64,000 nucleotides of DNA from Tanypteryx hageni (GCA_028673005.1 CM054116.1:134655681-134719680), one strand, 5' to 3'. Positions 1-11,490 are shown, counted from the first letter of the stretch. Notes: a model not told the origin generated them from the sequence alone. Numbers and translations: made by a program.

Positions 1-175
1 AATTTATTGCAGCGTAAAAGCAATTATTACGTTTAATAGAAAGGTAAAATGTAGTCGTCCTCTTTCACTGGATGACACTAAATATGCACATATCCAATTT
101 TAAAATACACTTAAGTATGCACGTCTAGTAAATATATTTATTATTTGATTAACCGAAATAATCGATAGTCCATAG

Positions 176-860
176 CAGTGGCGGCTCGTAGCTAAAATTA
201 GTGGGGGTGCTGCTCCAGAAAATTTTTAGCCTTTGTTTTAAAATTGTGTAAAAGGAAAAAAACATGTATAAAAAGAAAATTTATTCAGGAACTTGATAAA
301 ATCTTAACAAAAAAATCCAAACATTTTTTACTTATTTTAACTTAAGGCCATGGTTAAAGTTTTCTGTTAAATAAAAGAACCGAAAAAAAATTAATCAAAT
401 AGAATAGCTGGAAGCAGAATAATAATCTAATTCTACACTCTTCTACACTTTATCACATTCAAGAATATGGTACACGGTTTTTAAGCACAACACACGCTGA
501 GTAAAAAAAAACTTGATTCCACCATCACGCCAGAGCCGGCACTGCGAGAGCAACAGTGCTCTCTCTACCTGGCAGTCCCGCCTTCCTCCCCACCCCCCTC
601 CTATGTGCGCATGCGCACAACAGTCAAACACCACATCGCTGGCACTGTGAAACGCACAGTTCCATACAAAGATTTCTGTATCTTTTTCATAAACTGGGGG
701 ATGGCTACTGAAGTACTGACATTAAGCTTAAGGAATATATATTGTACTACAAAAATAAAGAAAGAATTAAAGAAAAAAGGACTCATTATATTAAATGTTT
801 TCGATAATATCAAGTGGAAATAGGGGGTGCTGCAGTTCCGCAGTGCCTATACACGAGCCG
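176..860. mobile_element. hAT-type MITE, copy 1 (right end damaged)
   Basis: The left end starts CAGTGGCGGCTCGTAG. The interior matches, nearly base for base and in inverted orientation, the intact 706-bp copy at 40769-41474. The right end stops at ACGAGCCG and lacks the last six bases (CCACTG) found in the other copy; a palindrome follows at once. The left flank GTCCATAG (168-175) recurs with one mismatch at 875-882, so the original 8-bp duplication is probably still visible. Open frames inside (for example 605-823) occur in both copies but resemble no transposase, so the element is non-autonomous. Confidence 0.85.
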
Positions 861-890
861 ACCAATACTATGGACTCCATAGTATTGGTC
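860..890. repeat. 31-bp perfect palindrome at the broken hAT end
   Basis: Two 15-bp arms, GACCAATACTATGGA and its exact reverse complement, are separated by one base. The right arm is the putative target duplication plus flanking DNA; the left arm is an inverted copy of it, joined to the MITE end where six terminal bases are missing. Confidence 0.9.
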
Positions 891-2138
891 CGTTTACAAT
901 TAATGCGGATAATCGACTCTGTGCTGCATATTGATATTAATTACTTTATGAATAGCATTAAAAGAGCCTATAATGCGAATGTGGCGTCCTCTTTTTAAGT
1001 ACCTTTGTCTAAAAGTTTAAATTTATCTACACGAGAATTAACTTTTTAATGCTTACCATGCTCAATACATAAATATTTCTTCGCGCTTGGAAAATACCCT
1101 TCGTCATTCTCCGTTATTATTACTCGAATTATTTAAACAAAAACATCACAATCGTTAATAATGAGGGTAGTAGATTCGGAATTATTTATACAAATGTCCT
1201 TCAAAAACTTAAGCTTAGATGATTATTTTGGCTTGTTGAGATTCCATCAGTTAAAGACTAACTCAGGCGTTCATTCATCTCGGTAAACAATAACAGATAA
1301 AGATGTCGACAAAAGTGATATTGTTTGGTAGCAAATATTCCTTTTATTACGATATTGAGCCGACATATGGAACCCTTCTGGTTCCCATTGATTATATACG
1401 CCCACCTCATTTTAATGACGTCAAAGTTATTCTGAATGAAAAGTTTGCGCAGTTAATGCCGTTTTCCTGGTATAAAGGTGCTCATTTTGTTTCAAACCTT
1501 CTACCATGATAAAATAATGCATAACAAGTATTTAAGCTACATATGACAGCCGTATGTAAAAGCAAAACGACTATCACCATCACATACATGCATTAAAAAA
1601 CAGCGCCGAAAATAATATAACCATTGCAAAGACTGGGCAAATGGAATAACTGTTTATTATAACCAGAAAAACACAACTATTTCAACCGAATGACATAATT
1701 CGCGCGGCGAAAAAATATTGTAACCATATCAATGGCTGGCTAAATAGAATGACCATTTTTTTAGACGCGTCCCAAACAACTTTTACCCAAATGTTATAAT
1801 TCACACAACATTATTAATCAATTACAATACTAATCTGTACTTCAAAATCACGAATTAAAAAGTAGAGATAAAATCCAACCGACCCAAAAATTACCCCTCT
1901 CGAAACCAATCAACAAAACAAAACCGTTTAAAAGATAATCTCACTGATGATCGTATACACATGCTGGCAATCTCAATCATTGGTCAAATTTAAATTCTAG
2001 CTTTTTATTTCTCTTCGCGGAAGTGAATTAAAAATGTAAATGCATCGCGTTACTGACAATGTTTATATTTTAACACGAAAGAATATGTTGAAAGATCCAC
2101 TCCCAAATGAAATTCTATCACTGACAGCGTTAACTTAC
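891..2138. other. AT-rich stretch, no recognised gene
   Basis: The only notable frame is 1303-1509 on plus: 68 codons, ATG in a good context after AAAG, beginning MSTKVILFGSKYSFYYD. I do not recognise it, and no clear splice partner is visible. The stretch probably lies within the first intron of the candidate Phm gene that starts at 2264 on minus. Confidence 0.4.
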
Positions 2139-2264
2139 CGCAGATGGATGAACATTGGGCATCAGCAAAGAATATTTCTCCACTTTATATGAGTACGATA
2201 ATCTTGCTAGAATAATAAATGCAACACAAAATCGGCTTAGCAGACGAACAAGGGAACTCGCCAT
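2139..2264 (-). CDS. Probable first coding exon of a peptidylglycine alpha-hydroxylating monooxygenase (Phm-like)
   Basis: On minus, an ATG at 2264 opens a 42-codon exon ending at a strong donor (GCG followed by GTAAGT). The product begins with a typical signal peptide (MASSLVRLLSRFCVAFIILA) and then reads YSLLMPNVHPSA. From memory, insect Phm and vertebrate PAM proteins begin their copper-monooxygenase domain with a very similar 'LLMPNV.P' segment just after the signal peptide. These enzymes hydroxylate glycine-extended peptides in secretory granules, the first step of peptide amidation. The exon ends in phase 0. No later exon is visible between 1 and 2138, so the gene would continue beyond the left edge. 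The identification rests on about a dozen residues and could be another secreted protein; the exon itself (start, signal peptide, donor) is more secure than its name. Confidence 0.45.
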
Positions 2265-4209
2265 CTTTGTCGACAATCGATTTTTAACTGGAGACTAACC
2301 TTCCTTCGGGACCTCCTCATTCTCCGTTAGCAGGGTTGCCAGATGTTACATATCCACAGGTTACTATTTTTTTATATCGTTATAAATACATAATTGTTTC
2401 ATAACTGATATCTAGTATGTACTAGAGAAATAGGAGATAAATAATCATAAATTATATATACATATATACGCATTTATATAGAAATATAAATATACAAACA
2501 CGTATTATTCTTGTAAAAGTAACGATCAGTGCGAAAAATGTACGTAATTTAAAATTATCATGAACGTATCTTTTCCGTAAACTTTTGTAAAAAGGCAAAT
2601 TGTAGACTTTTCATAAGTTCTAGGGATTTTTTTAAAACTAACGCCGTCTCACGATAGTAACAGACCTTTCTTTGTTATTTGAAAGGAAAAGTAAATTAGT
2701 AAGTAGTAAACAAACGAGAAAATCATTTTTCCTAATCTGAAAACACTTGTGAAGACTTCCTTTATTGAAAACGTCTATTCTTTTAACGAAAGACCACCAC
2801 AATGGATACTGTTTCGAGAAGGTAGTAATTATTATGAAATTTGCGAATAAATAACTGATGAAAAATGAAGACGAATAAACATATTATGTGACCATATTTT
2901 CCATGAAATATACCTACCCATTTACGCGTAAAACGATTATTTAAAAATGTTACTTTAAACATAAAAAATATAAATCAAAGAACATTCAAATACCAATGAT
3001 TCCAGCTATTTTTTGGAAAAACGTGGTCATAGTCCACTTAGCCGTTCTCTTTGTAATATGCTAGCTAACAAATTTTCTAATAGGTTTAGTTAATAATGTT
3101 ATTATATATTCTTTATTTAGAAAGCTAATATATTTCACTTCGTAATTTTCAGGGTAGCCCTATTTCCTGTGAAACAATTACGAAATTCAGCGAGCGTTCA
3201 GCATCCGAGGCTAATAACATGTCAATTTACAGAGACATTTTCTCTGGTAAACCTACCACCTGCGGTTGGTCTCTTGAGCAACTGCTAAGTTTATTATCTT
3301 GCTTTCGAGATTGGGAATTCCACCTCCTGAGGATTTCCCGAATTGTTTTACGTTTCGAGGAAATCTCAAATTTGTCAAAGCAAGTGCTTCTTCATCTTCA
3401 GGAAAAACGCGAATTAAATGGTAGACATTCTGAAAATCCCGTTCGTTTAATCGAGTAACGTTAATTTAATCTCCCCTCTCTAAAATGAAGTTAACCCTAA
3501 CAGTCTCGAAAAATCAAATTAATTATTTAATCTTCAAGTGAAGAAATTTTACCGATTGTGAGACAGAATGCATAACAAAGAAAAACCCATGAAATTGCAT
3601 TCGGTCAAGAACTGCTATGCATGGAATGTTTAGAAATGACACATTATAGCTTCATTGACATTGGTTTAATGTTTCTCAATTGCTAAAAGTGTGCCTCCGT
3701 TATATTCCATGAATTGGTCTTCGAACTTGCCAATAATTTAATGTGATTGGTGTTATAACTATCTTATATTTAAACGTCTTAAATTAAATGCAAGATGATG
3801 AAATGTGGGGATAGGTTATGAAGACCGGTAAGGCAAATTGTAGGCCAGTCATTGAAGTGGTAGTCTTTTGAGTTTTATTGGGTGGAATTTTTTGGCTCCT
3901 CCCACCAGGATTGTTTTGGATGCGCACAATGCCGCAAAACACAAAAGACCACCACTTTAATTACTAAAACTTAGTACATATAACCAAATTGAAGTTAATT
4001 TATTAATCCGACATTTTAGCTAAATTATTCAACCCAAAATGGTCATTTTTAGATAATTGTCAAAAATGTTCTCTATCACAATCTGTTGATAGCTTTTCTA
4101 CAGAATCTTTAGCCGCGTCCGAAATGTGCGCTTCAAGATAGCATGCTATTTTTTTCAAACAAACAAATTCGGACGCTCTTGACGATAGTAGCGACATGAA
4201 CGGCCTTTA
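2265..4209. other. AT-rich upstream region, no recognised gene
   Basis: It would hold the promoter and 5' UTR of the minus-strand candidate exon at 2264. The plus-strand frame 3219-3458 (79 codons) has no feature I recognise. No repeat with clear ends was seen. Confidence 0.4.
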
Positions 4210-4480
4210 AATGTATCAGGTTTGGAGTAAGTTCGTCAGCGTGGTCGCGTCAGGGGGAGGGAACTCTCAGATCTCAGATACATCAAGTTCCTGTTGCCGT
4301 TACTGAGCGCTGTCGTCACTCTACTTTGAATGGCAAGGCAGCCAAGCCAGCGAAGACCACGATTTTATAGGTCGTCCGGACTCAAAAGACCCTTCTAGCA
4401 AAAGTGGGCGGAGCAAAGGAGGATGCCGTGAGCTCACTCGTTACCCCCACTCTTTCGGCTTCGGATAACTTCACACCTTA
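4210..4480. repeat. GC-rich dispersed repeat relic, related to 8580-8660
   Basis: A GC-rich island in AT-rich DNA. It shares blocks such as GGTCGCGTCAGGGGGAGGGA and a TATAGGTCG...GACTCAAAAGA stretch with the reverse complement of about 8585-8655. About 85 bases lie between the shared blocks here but not in the second copy, which suggests an internal insertion or deletion. No terminal repeats or target duplication could be defined. Confidence 0.5.
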
Positions 4481-6145
4481 CGGATGCTCACGCCTGACGA
4501 AATTCTCACGCGGCATAATCGATGAATTTTCTGTTTAATATTTCATGATTTCTGATAAATTATTTATCTGTTGTGTTTATGAAGTATTTTTGATTGCTGG
4601 CTGATGGACTGTAACAAGTATCAAGTCATTTATTATAATAAATATGCATATTTTAATTTCTTAAGTCCAAGCAGACGAGTATACTTTTGCGAATTTACGC
4701 AGATATTATTCCATGAAATATCGGTTAAGTATTTTTTAATTACATTAGTAATAAAATTAATGCCAAAATTAATAAAGAATTCATTCCCCATTACCAGGAG
4801 AAATTTGTATAAAATGAAAAATACTCCGAAACACGTTCCGACGCTGCGTCCCAGATGTCCTCTGAACCCAAAATAAAAAAACAATAAACTGCGAATTCTA
4901 AAAGGCTGAAACACGAGCAATTCTAGCTATTGAAAAGGAGGGGCCATAAACAAATAAACGAAAGAAACCCTGACGTACAGCGTAGGCACAGGAGCCATGA
5001 CGAGTTAAAATAGTGAAAAATATTTGCCATGAGAGAGAAGTTACATTGTGCTGTGCGTGAATGTTCTCATATTTAGAACCTTTTCACAATCGGTACTTTT
5101 TTAAGATTATAAGGTGGCTCAGTTGAAGGGACTGAGTCTCTTTTATATGGGAATAAAAGGATCGAATTTTGTGAATAACTCGATTAGAAATAAACTTAGA
5201 AGTCTGAAATTCCTCAGAGTATCATTGTTAATGAATATCTGCGTAATGATCTAAAATAATTTCGTGAACGATCACGGGTTCAAATACAGAGGATGAGATA
5301 AAACGTAAAAATCAGTTTTATTTTAATGGGTTTCATTTTTGTTTCCTTTAAAACATCTGAAAATCAATATATTGTTAGTAATATTTGCTTGAACCCACCT
5401 AAATTAATAGATTCTTATTCTTGTCGTATTTTACTATCTCAGTCGAAATCGCTTTTATTGAATTTATGTTCAAGTTTTCCTAACTTTTACAAAATTTCCA
5501 TGGTTACGTGTATTGTTGACCTCGGTAATTTCAGTGCTTGGAAAATAAACTTTCTCGGAATTGAATGAAGTTATGGATTAAATAAAAATAAATCGGATGT
5601 TACTTATGTATTTTAATCTATATAAGACTAGCATTCTATTTTTGGTTGTCTGTCATGTTTCAATGCTCAATCTCGGATATTTTAATCTCCGGTAATTTTT
5701 ATTCCTCTAAGTTTATTTTTAACGAGTTGTGCAATTAATTCATTAAAAACTAAACAAATCCCTTATAAATTATTAAATTGAATTCATAAAATTATAATGG
5801 TCGCAGAACAGAAAATCAAATAATTTATGATGTTGTTTATAAGAAAAGGCTAAGTTAGAGATTTTAACTATATAATTTTGTTAATTTCTTATTGAGGCAA
5901 AATATGAATTCATTAAAATATTAAACATCCCATTAAAACAATCTAAATATAACAAGTACCTGTTAAGAATGAATAACAGCGAGCAATGGGGGCGGGTGAA
6001 GAGCGTCAGTGAACAGGGAACGTGCCTCCTATTAAGATAATTAATATGGATTGAAAGAATTCAATAATTTTTTGCAAAAATAAATGAAAATGTTTCTCTT
6101 ACGTCTCTCGACAAATGTTCAAGAATGTATAAAACACTGACTTAC
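4481..6145. other. AT-rich stretch, no recognised gene
   Basis: Frames at 4604-4876 and 5326-5568 (plus) and 4633-4920 (minus) are low in complexity and lack recognisable domains or convincing splice partners. Nothing else can be supported. Confidence 0.4.
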
Positions 6146-6341
6146 CTCTATAAATTATAATCCTTTCAGTCAAAGGTGTTACGTTGATCTCTTCGTAGGA
6201 AACGTAGAATTTGCCACTTCCCTTCCTTCTTGAAACACTAAATATACTCCTGCAACTTATAACACAACTTATAACAGAGACAGGCCAATGGAGAGTATTC
6301 TCCTTACTAAGTGAGAATGGTGAGAATACAGCGCGCTTCAT
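6146..6341 (-). CDS. Unassigned exon-like ORF with a strong splice donor
   Basis: A minus-strand frame opens with ATG at 6341 and runs to a consensus donor (AGAG then GTAAGTCAG) at 6144-6145. Its last part reads KFYVSYEEINVTPLTERIII, which looks protein-like, but I recognise no family. No downstream exon was identified. It could be a chance frame or a 5'-terminal exon of an unseen gene. Confidence 0.15.
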
Positions 6342-6439
6342 AGTAGATTGTGTTTTCCCAGGAGTTTTAATTTTTCAAGAAAAAGAATGAGATAGAATGA
6401 TAAGACACAGAACGACATAAAGACCTATTGGTCGCCTGA

Positions 6440-7005
6440 ATGAAAGTGTACCACCCCCAATGTTTCCTACCGATTCTCTTTGTTCTGCGCTCCAGGGATT
6501 TCCCCGGTACCCTCGGGAGAAATGCATTCTTTGAGCATAGGGGCATAGGTCTCACTTCTGATTTTATGTCCCCCAGAAATGTCCTCTGGCCGCCCTCCAA
6601 GTTCCTGCCAGCGCATGCCTTTCCATGAAGGGTTGAGGAAGGGCTATTAAGAAAGGCCGCCAAAGAAAAGGAAAATCGCAGCCTCACTCTCCTACACAGC
6701 TGCACTTTGAAAACTGACCGTGTGAAATATTTAAGAGGATCCCCAAGACAAGGGAATTTTTCGAGCCTGGTTCAATTATTCGGTTTTTCCAATTTCCTTT
6801 TCGCCTTTCTTAGACGGATTTCTTTAAACGATATATCCGAACGTCTTCTCCCCGTTACCAGCTGAATATCTTTCCTGATTTTTGTCAGCTGCCAACGCAA
6901 CAGAATTAAGATATTTTCTAAATTCTTGTGAATCAAAATCTGTGCCCCCAAAATTTTGCCGCCCCAAGCGATGCTTGGTTTGCTTGTATTGTCGGGCCGG
7001 CCCTG
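6440..7005 (-). mobile_element. GC-rich relic ending in a hAT-like terminus (CAGGGCCGGCCC)
   Basis: Read on minus from 7005 inward, the sequence starts CAGGGCCGGCCCGACAATAC and continues with GCTTGGGGCGGCAAAATTTTG, the layout of hAT termini with a CAGGGCCGGC start. The same terminal motif bounds the MITE at 28439-28715. No matching far end was found, so the left boundary is arbitrary. The segment 6440-6700 is GC-rich and has no recognisable coding content. The terminus lies 12 bases from the stop codon of the neighbouring transposase. Confidence 0.4.
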
Positions 7006-7016
7006 ATTACATGCAC

Positions 7017-8352
7017 TCAATCACTGTCTTCGTCAGAAGAATACAATTCATCACTGGATTCTGAACTTCCACCAACATTTATAATAATTTTGTCTATTTC
7101 TGTATCCATCACTAGTTCTCTGTCCCTAAATTCCTGCTCAACCTTCTGCACATGGTCACAACATTTTTTCAACTTTTCTGCACTATATTGTTCAAATTCA
7201 TTAATTACCTCCCCTTTCGTTTCCTCTAACAAATTTGTTAATTTCTCTGCCACTCTCCCTTAATGTCACCCCAGACATTTTCAATTGGGTTCAGTTCGGG
7301 ATGGTAAGGTGGGAGACGAAGAACTTCATGGCCGAGTTCTGTAATAATATCGTCCATTAGATATTTTTTTCCGTTGGGTATTGCTTTATTAATTGAAGCA
7401 ATTGTGCCTTCGTCATTTCTGGAGAAAATTTAGCTTCATTCTCCGTTAACCACTGAGTCATTTCTCTCTTTAAGCTGGAGGAGTTGGGTTTTTTATTCCT
7501 TTGAACACAATGATATGAAGCATTGTCCATAACCACGACACTCCTTAGTGGTAAATTAGGAATTAGTTTCTCACGTAACCATTTGGAGAAATTATCATAA
7601 TTCATTTCGTCGTGGTAATCTCCACTTTTCTGGTGCGCCTTAAAAATGAGGAGGGCATTAGGTACAAATCCCAAATCTCCTCCATGCACAATAATTAGGC
7701 GATTGCCCTTTCCAATTTCTTGCAGTGCACCGGCTTCTTCACTTTGCCAACAAGTGCTAACTCCATGGCTAGCATTAATATATGTTTCATCTATATATAC
7801 AATATTTTTGTGGTCCTTCCTGAATTCCTTCATTGTTTTAAAATAATTAGCCCTCCAGGCAGCTATTTCGGACCTCTCCATCAAAATTTTTCTTTTTGAT
7901 TGGCATTTCCTCCACCTAAAGCCCAGATCTCTTAGAATTCCATGAAGAAATTCTCTCTTGCAGTCTATAACCCCATCTTCTTTCAGGGCTAAAACCAATT
8001 TCTTGAGGGAAGGGGTTGTTTTCCTTACAGCATAAAACTCGTGGACTTTTCTTCGGATGGCAGCCTTTGTAAAATCGTCAACTTCTATTTTTTTCTTGAG
8101 TGAAGTCTTCTTACCTTCGGGTGTGGAAAAAATAAGTTCCCTGCACGCACTCACCTTCTCCCCTTCTCTTATTATTCTTTTCACTGTGGAACAAGAGACT
8201 CCAGTAGCCGTACTTGTGCTCTCCACTATGTTGTATTTGAGTCCGAGAGATTTGTTTTTCCGTAAGAAAGTAGCCACTTTGTACACAATCTCCCGTGCTT
8301 GTCCTCTCAATGGTCTCCCGGAAACGGGCGTACTTCTTGATGAAGATGCCAT
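7017..8352 (-). pseudogene. IS630/Tc1-mariner-like DDE transposase, frameshifted
   Basis: The start is taken at 8352 (MASSSRSTPVSGRP) rather than the upstream in-frame ATG at 8448, which would add an unlikely hydrophobic leader. An N-terminal helix-turn-helix-like region is followed by a DDE_3-type catalytic domain: first Asp in VYIDETYINA, second in VVVMDNASYH, and the acidic third residue in LNPIENVW after a long insertion. A long A-run (7364-7370) shifts the frame just before RLPPYHPELNPIENVW, and a second shift near 7250 moves into a frame encoding an acidic tail (SSESSDELYSSDEDSD) that ends at 7017. All three catalytic positions survive if the breaks are ignored, so inactivation is recent or the breaks are assembly errors. 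Proteins of this kind are common in insects and cnidarians. No terminal repeats were identified. Confidence 0.75.
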
Positions 8353-9090
8353 TTCATTAAAAAACAACAATAACCACAAAAATAACAAATAAAGAAAAAC
8401 TAAAGAAACAACGAAATGCCGAATAACAATAACAAATACTATCAACAATCAACAAAAACTTCCAAGAGCAAGATACCGGGGAGATCGAAACGTTCAAATG
8501 TGCGCGCTGAAACTGACTGAAGTTGCCGCTGTGGTGTGGAAAGGGGAAAAAAGAGGGGATGCGCCAACTGGAGGGGTAAGCCACGGCGCAGGTTCTTTTG
8601 AGTCTGGTCGACCTATAACATGGGAGTTCCCTCCCCCTGGTCGCGTCGTCATCATAATGGAGGAGTTGGGGATTGTGATCTTTGCGATTAATGGGTGGAA
8701 TATGCACATTGCTAGAATCTTCGCTGTAATGGCGGTATGGAGGCGTCAAAATAGGAATAGGGTAATTATAGAATGAAAATTCTGGAAAAGTGCGCATACT
8801 AATTATTATTCTTTTAATATTTCGGCGAATGAAAATGTGACCGATTAGTATGCATTGAAAGGCTTAAATTGTTTTATATATTTAAAATTCTTGTTTAAAT
8901 TTTACTGAATATTTTTCTGTAGCAAATTCGAGGCATGTATTGCAACAGTCGACTAAAAACTTTTCTGCTGCAGTTCGTTAGATGTCCACATCTGAATTTT
9001 AGAAAGCATTTTCGGTAAGAGGTACTGGTTTTATTGGATTTTATTATATTTTATTGTCTATAAGGATTTTACGACTAATGTTATTGTTTC
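8353..9090. other. Upstream region of the DDE transposase with a GC-rich repeat block
   Basis: About 8500-8720 is GC-rich, and its 8585-8655 part is the inverted relative of the repeat at 4210-4480. Frames here on both strands (8357-8797, 8494-8709, 8498-8776) overlap one another and show no family features; I treat them as composition artefacts. From 8800 to 9090 the DNA is AT-rich with nothing recognisable. Confidence 0.4.
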
Positions 9091-9091
9091 A

Positions 9092-9880
9092 GAATAACGA
9101 GAAATAGTTTTGCTGAACTGCGCCGAATATTATAACCTGAGGATTATACCGGATGGAGTACAGAAATAGAACTAATGTTATTTCTATGCTGGCTAGGATC
9201 TGCTGTATCCTATAGAATGGTGTGAATACCGAAATCGACAGTGTGTGATATCATTCACAGGGTGCTTGACAGAATAATTTTGGTTCTGCCAAGTATTATT
9301 TGCCATCCTGACGACATCGACTTACAAGAAAATGGAAATAAATTTGCTGAACTTGCTGGCAATGCTGCATTCAGTCATGTTGCTGGATGCATTGATGGAT
9401 GCCACATTCGTGTCTTGTGTCCCAAAGCCGTCCAAAGAGATTATTTAAATAGGAAGTTATTTTATTCAATAAGTTTACAAGGTGTTTGCGATTTTAATAA
9501 GAGGTTTATTAATGTGTTTTGTGGCTTCCCTGGTTCAGCCCATGATTCCAGGATACTGAGGAACAGTATTTAAATGGAGTTTTCCCTCCAGAGGGTTATA
9601 CCTTATTGGGGGATTCTGGCTATCCCTGTTTGGAGAACCCCATAAGGATAATCACACCATATAAAAAATTATCTTTTTAAAAATATCATAATAAAAATCA
9701 AGATATTTTTTGGATCCACAAAATGAATCGGAAATAGAGTTTAATAGTTTGCTTTCAAAGTGTAGAATTAAAGTGGAACACACTTTTGGCATGATGAAGG
9801 TCAGGTGGAGGACTGTATTCCACAAAGCTCTGGAAGTTAATGTAAAGACAGCAGTAAAAGTGATAGCGGCCTGCTCTGTC
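9092..9880 (+). pseudogene. PIF/Harbinger (HARBI1-like) transposase, broken
   Basis: After a consensus acceptor (TTGTTTCAG) the frame reads an N-terminal helical region, then HVAGCIDGCHIRVLCP with the first catalytic Asp, GFPGSAHDSRIL with the second, and KVEHTFGMMKVRWRTV with the acidic third residue. This is the DDE_4 nuclease layout of HARBI1-like proteins. In-frame stops occur at 9133 (TAA) and 9223 (TGA), a frameshift lies near 9565, and more breaks follow near 9680-9760. The upstream exon, if any, was not found. The 3' end meets, tail to tail, the terminal exon of the SANT-like gene on minus (9837-10058), an arrangement expected of the two-gene Harbinger element. Confidence 0.8.
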
Positions 9881-11419
9881 TGAAGGGTTGGGCAGGTGGC
9901 TGGAAAAATGGTGTAGGGGAGTCAGAGGATATAAGGAGAGGAGGATGTATGGTAGGTCTTTGGCCCAGGAGCTCATCCAACACCTTGAAAAAAGGCCAGG
10001 AAATTGGGGTATCATCTCCATCTTCCCAACCCTGGCCAGTTTTGGGCCTCTTCAATTCCTGTTTGTAATAATATGAAACATTTTCACAAGCAATTTCATA
10101 AATAGTACTCATAATTGTATCAAGACATACTTGAAATCACATACCTTATATTTCGTCAATAAATTCTGCCACTTCTTTTTAATTTGTTCCACATTCACCA
10201 TATCTACTAAATTTAATTCTTGTACTATCTTTCTGTAAAAAAAGAAAATAAAAAATAATTAAGATTCTCTAATTTAAAAATAAGTTTCATATTTTAGACA
10301 TTTTTTAGGTTTCATTTCCTCAATTGTTTAATTAAACTCATTATCATTATAAATAGCTTCTTCTTACATATATAAGATATATATAGGATATATCATATAA
10401 AACCAAAGGTACATCGAGAAGTGCATCAGAGCTGAAATTTGGCATAAATATAGATCGTCGGTTACTACCTCCGGGAAAATCCGAAATTTCAGAAAAAGTT
10501 ATTTTTAAGGGATGTTTTTGACCCCAAGTCCAATTTTAAACACCGATAAGAAAGGCAATGAAAACTGTGCAATGCTATATAAATTTGCTTCTTTAAATTG
10601 TTTACAATTAAGATATAAAGTCAGGACATACACCAAACTATGAAATAAGGTATGAAGTTTTCATTCGTTTATAGATATTTTTAGATTTTATAAACATTAG
10701 GCTTAGATTCTGAACATTTTCCTGAAACTAACATATGACTCAACCAACGAAAAACAATTACACATGTTATTTGTAAAACGAATGAACAGGAATGTTACTT
10801 CTCTTTGATACAAATCTTATGATATAATATTAACGTTATAAAACTTATAATTATTATAAGAAAACAATAGAAATAACTGAAAATACATTTCTATAAATTA
10901 TAGCTATGGTGTTTACTTCTGGTTGTTCCATTAATGAATGGAACTAATAAAGTTATCAACAAGACTCAAGTGCCGTTCGGAAATACCAAAGAACTGTATA
11001 TTTTGAGATTGTTGTTTCAAATTTCACGCTATGGATTAAAATATACATAATTTACAATGTCCAACCATACTTACTCATACGCTGCCTTTGCCACGTTTCT
11101 TTTCCCCGTGAATTTCTTGTTATCCTTAATTCTTAAGGCAATAAACTTCAATGTTAAGTCATCCGTCCCTGAAGAATAAATACATAGGTATTTATTTATT
11201 ATATTAAAGTATTTCATAGTTCAAGATTCGTGAGATGAATGTGGTAGTATTTTAATACTAAGTTGTAATACGTAATTTGTATTTATTTATAATAAATGCA
11301 ACGCTTTATTAGGTAATTTGGTTCTTTAATTTAAACTTATAACTTCACAATTTAATATAATCTCATTTAAAAGATGCACAATGATTGTACTTACATTTAA
11401 AAGTTCCCTTTCCGTCCAT
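9837..11419 (-). CDS. Myb/SANT (trihelix)-like DNA-binding protein, Harbinger-associated, four intact exons
   Basis: Exons on minus: 11419-11395, 11168-11075, 10232-10145, 10058-9837. All junctions are GT-AG and keep frame, giving 142 residues. The start MDGKGTFK joins across intron 1 to WTDDLTLKFIALRIKDNKKF, then TGKRNVAKAAYEKIV, VNVEQIKKKWQNLLTKYK and ELKRPKTGQG, and finally WPFFKVLDELLGQRPTIHPP. This is the tryptophan-spaced SANT/trihelix domain found in the accessory protein of PIF/Harbinger elements and in domesticated MSANTD-type proteins; in Harbinger systems that partner binds DNA and helps import the transposase. Unlike the facing transposase, this reading frame has no stop or shift. 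The last 15 or so residues are read antisense to the transposase end and may not be native. It may be a still-intact element gene or a co-opted host gene. Confidence 0.7.
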
Positions 11420-11490
11420 GACTGGAAGACTCCTACCAAGTTCACTTTCAAGACTGCACTTCCTCTGGCTACGGTCTTAGACTTCCGACT

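Noticed and set aside
605..823. 72-codon ORF repeated at 40812-41030 as a candidate conserved small protein
   Set aside because: Both copies lie inside the same MITE family, so conservation reflects common descent of the element. No coding signature and no similarity to transposases.
6367..6705. 112-codon minus ORF in the GC-rich block
   Set aside because: Overlaps an opposite-strand frame and lies in a repeat relic; no family features.
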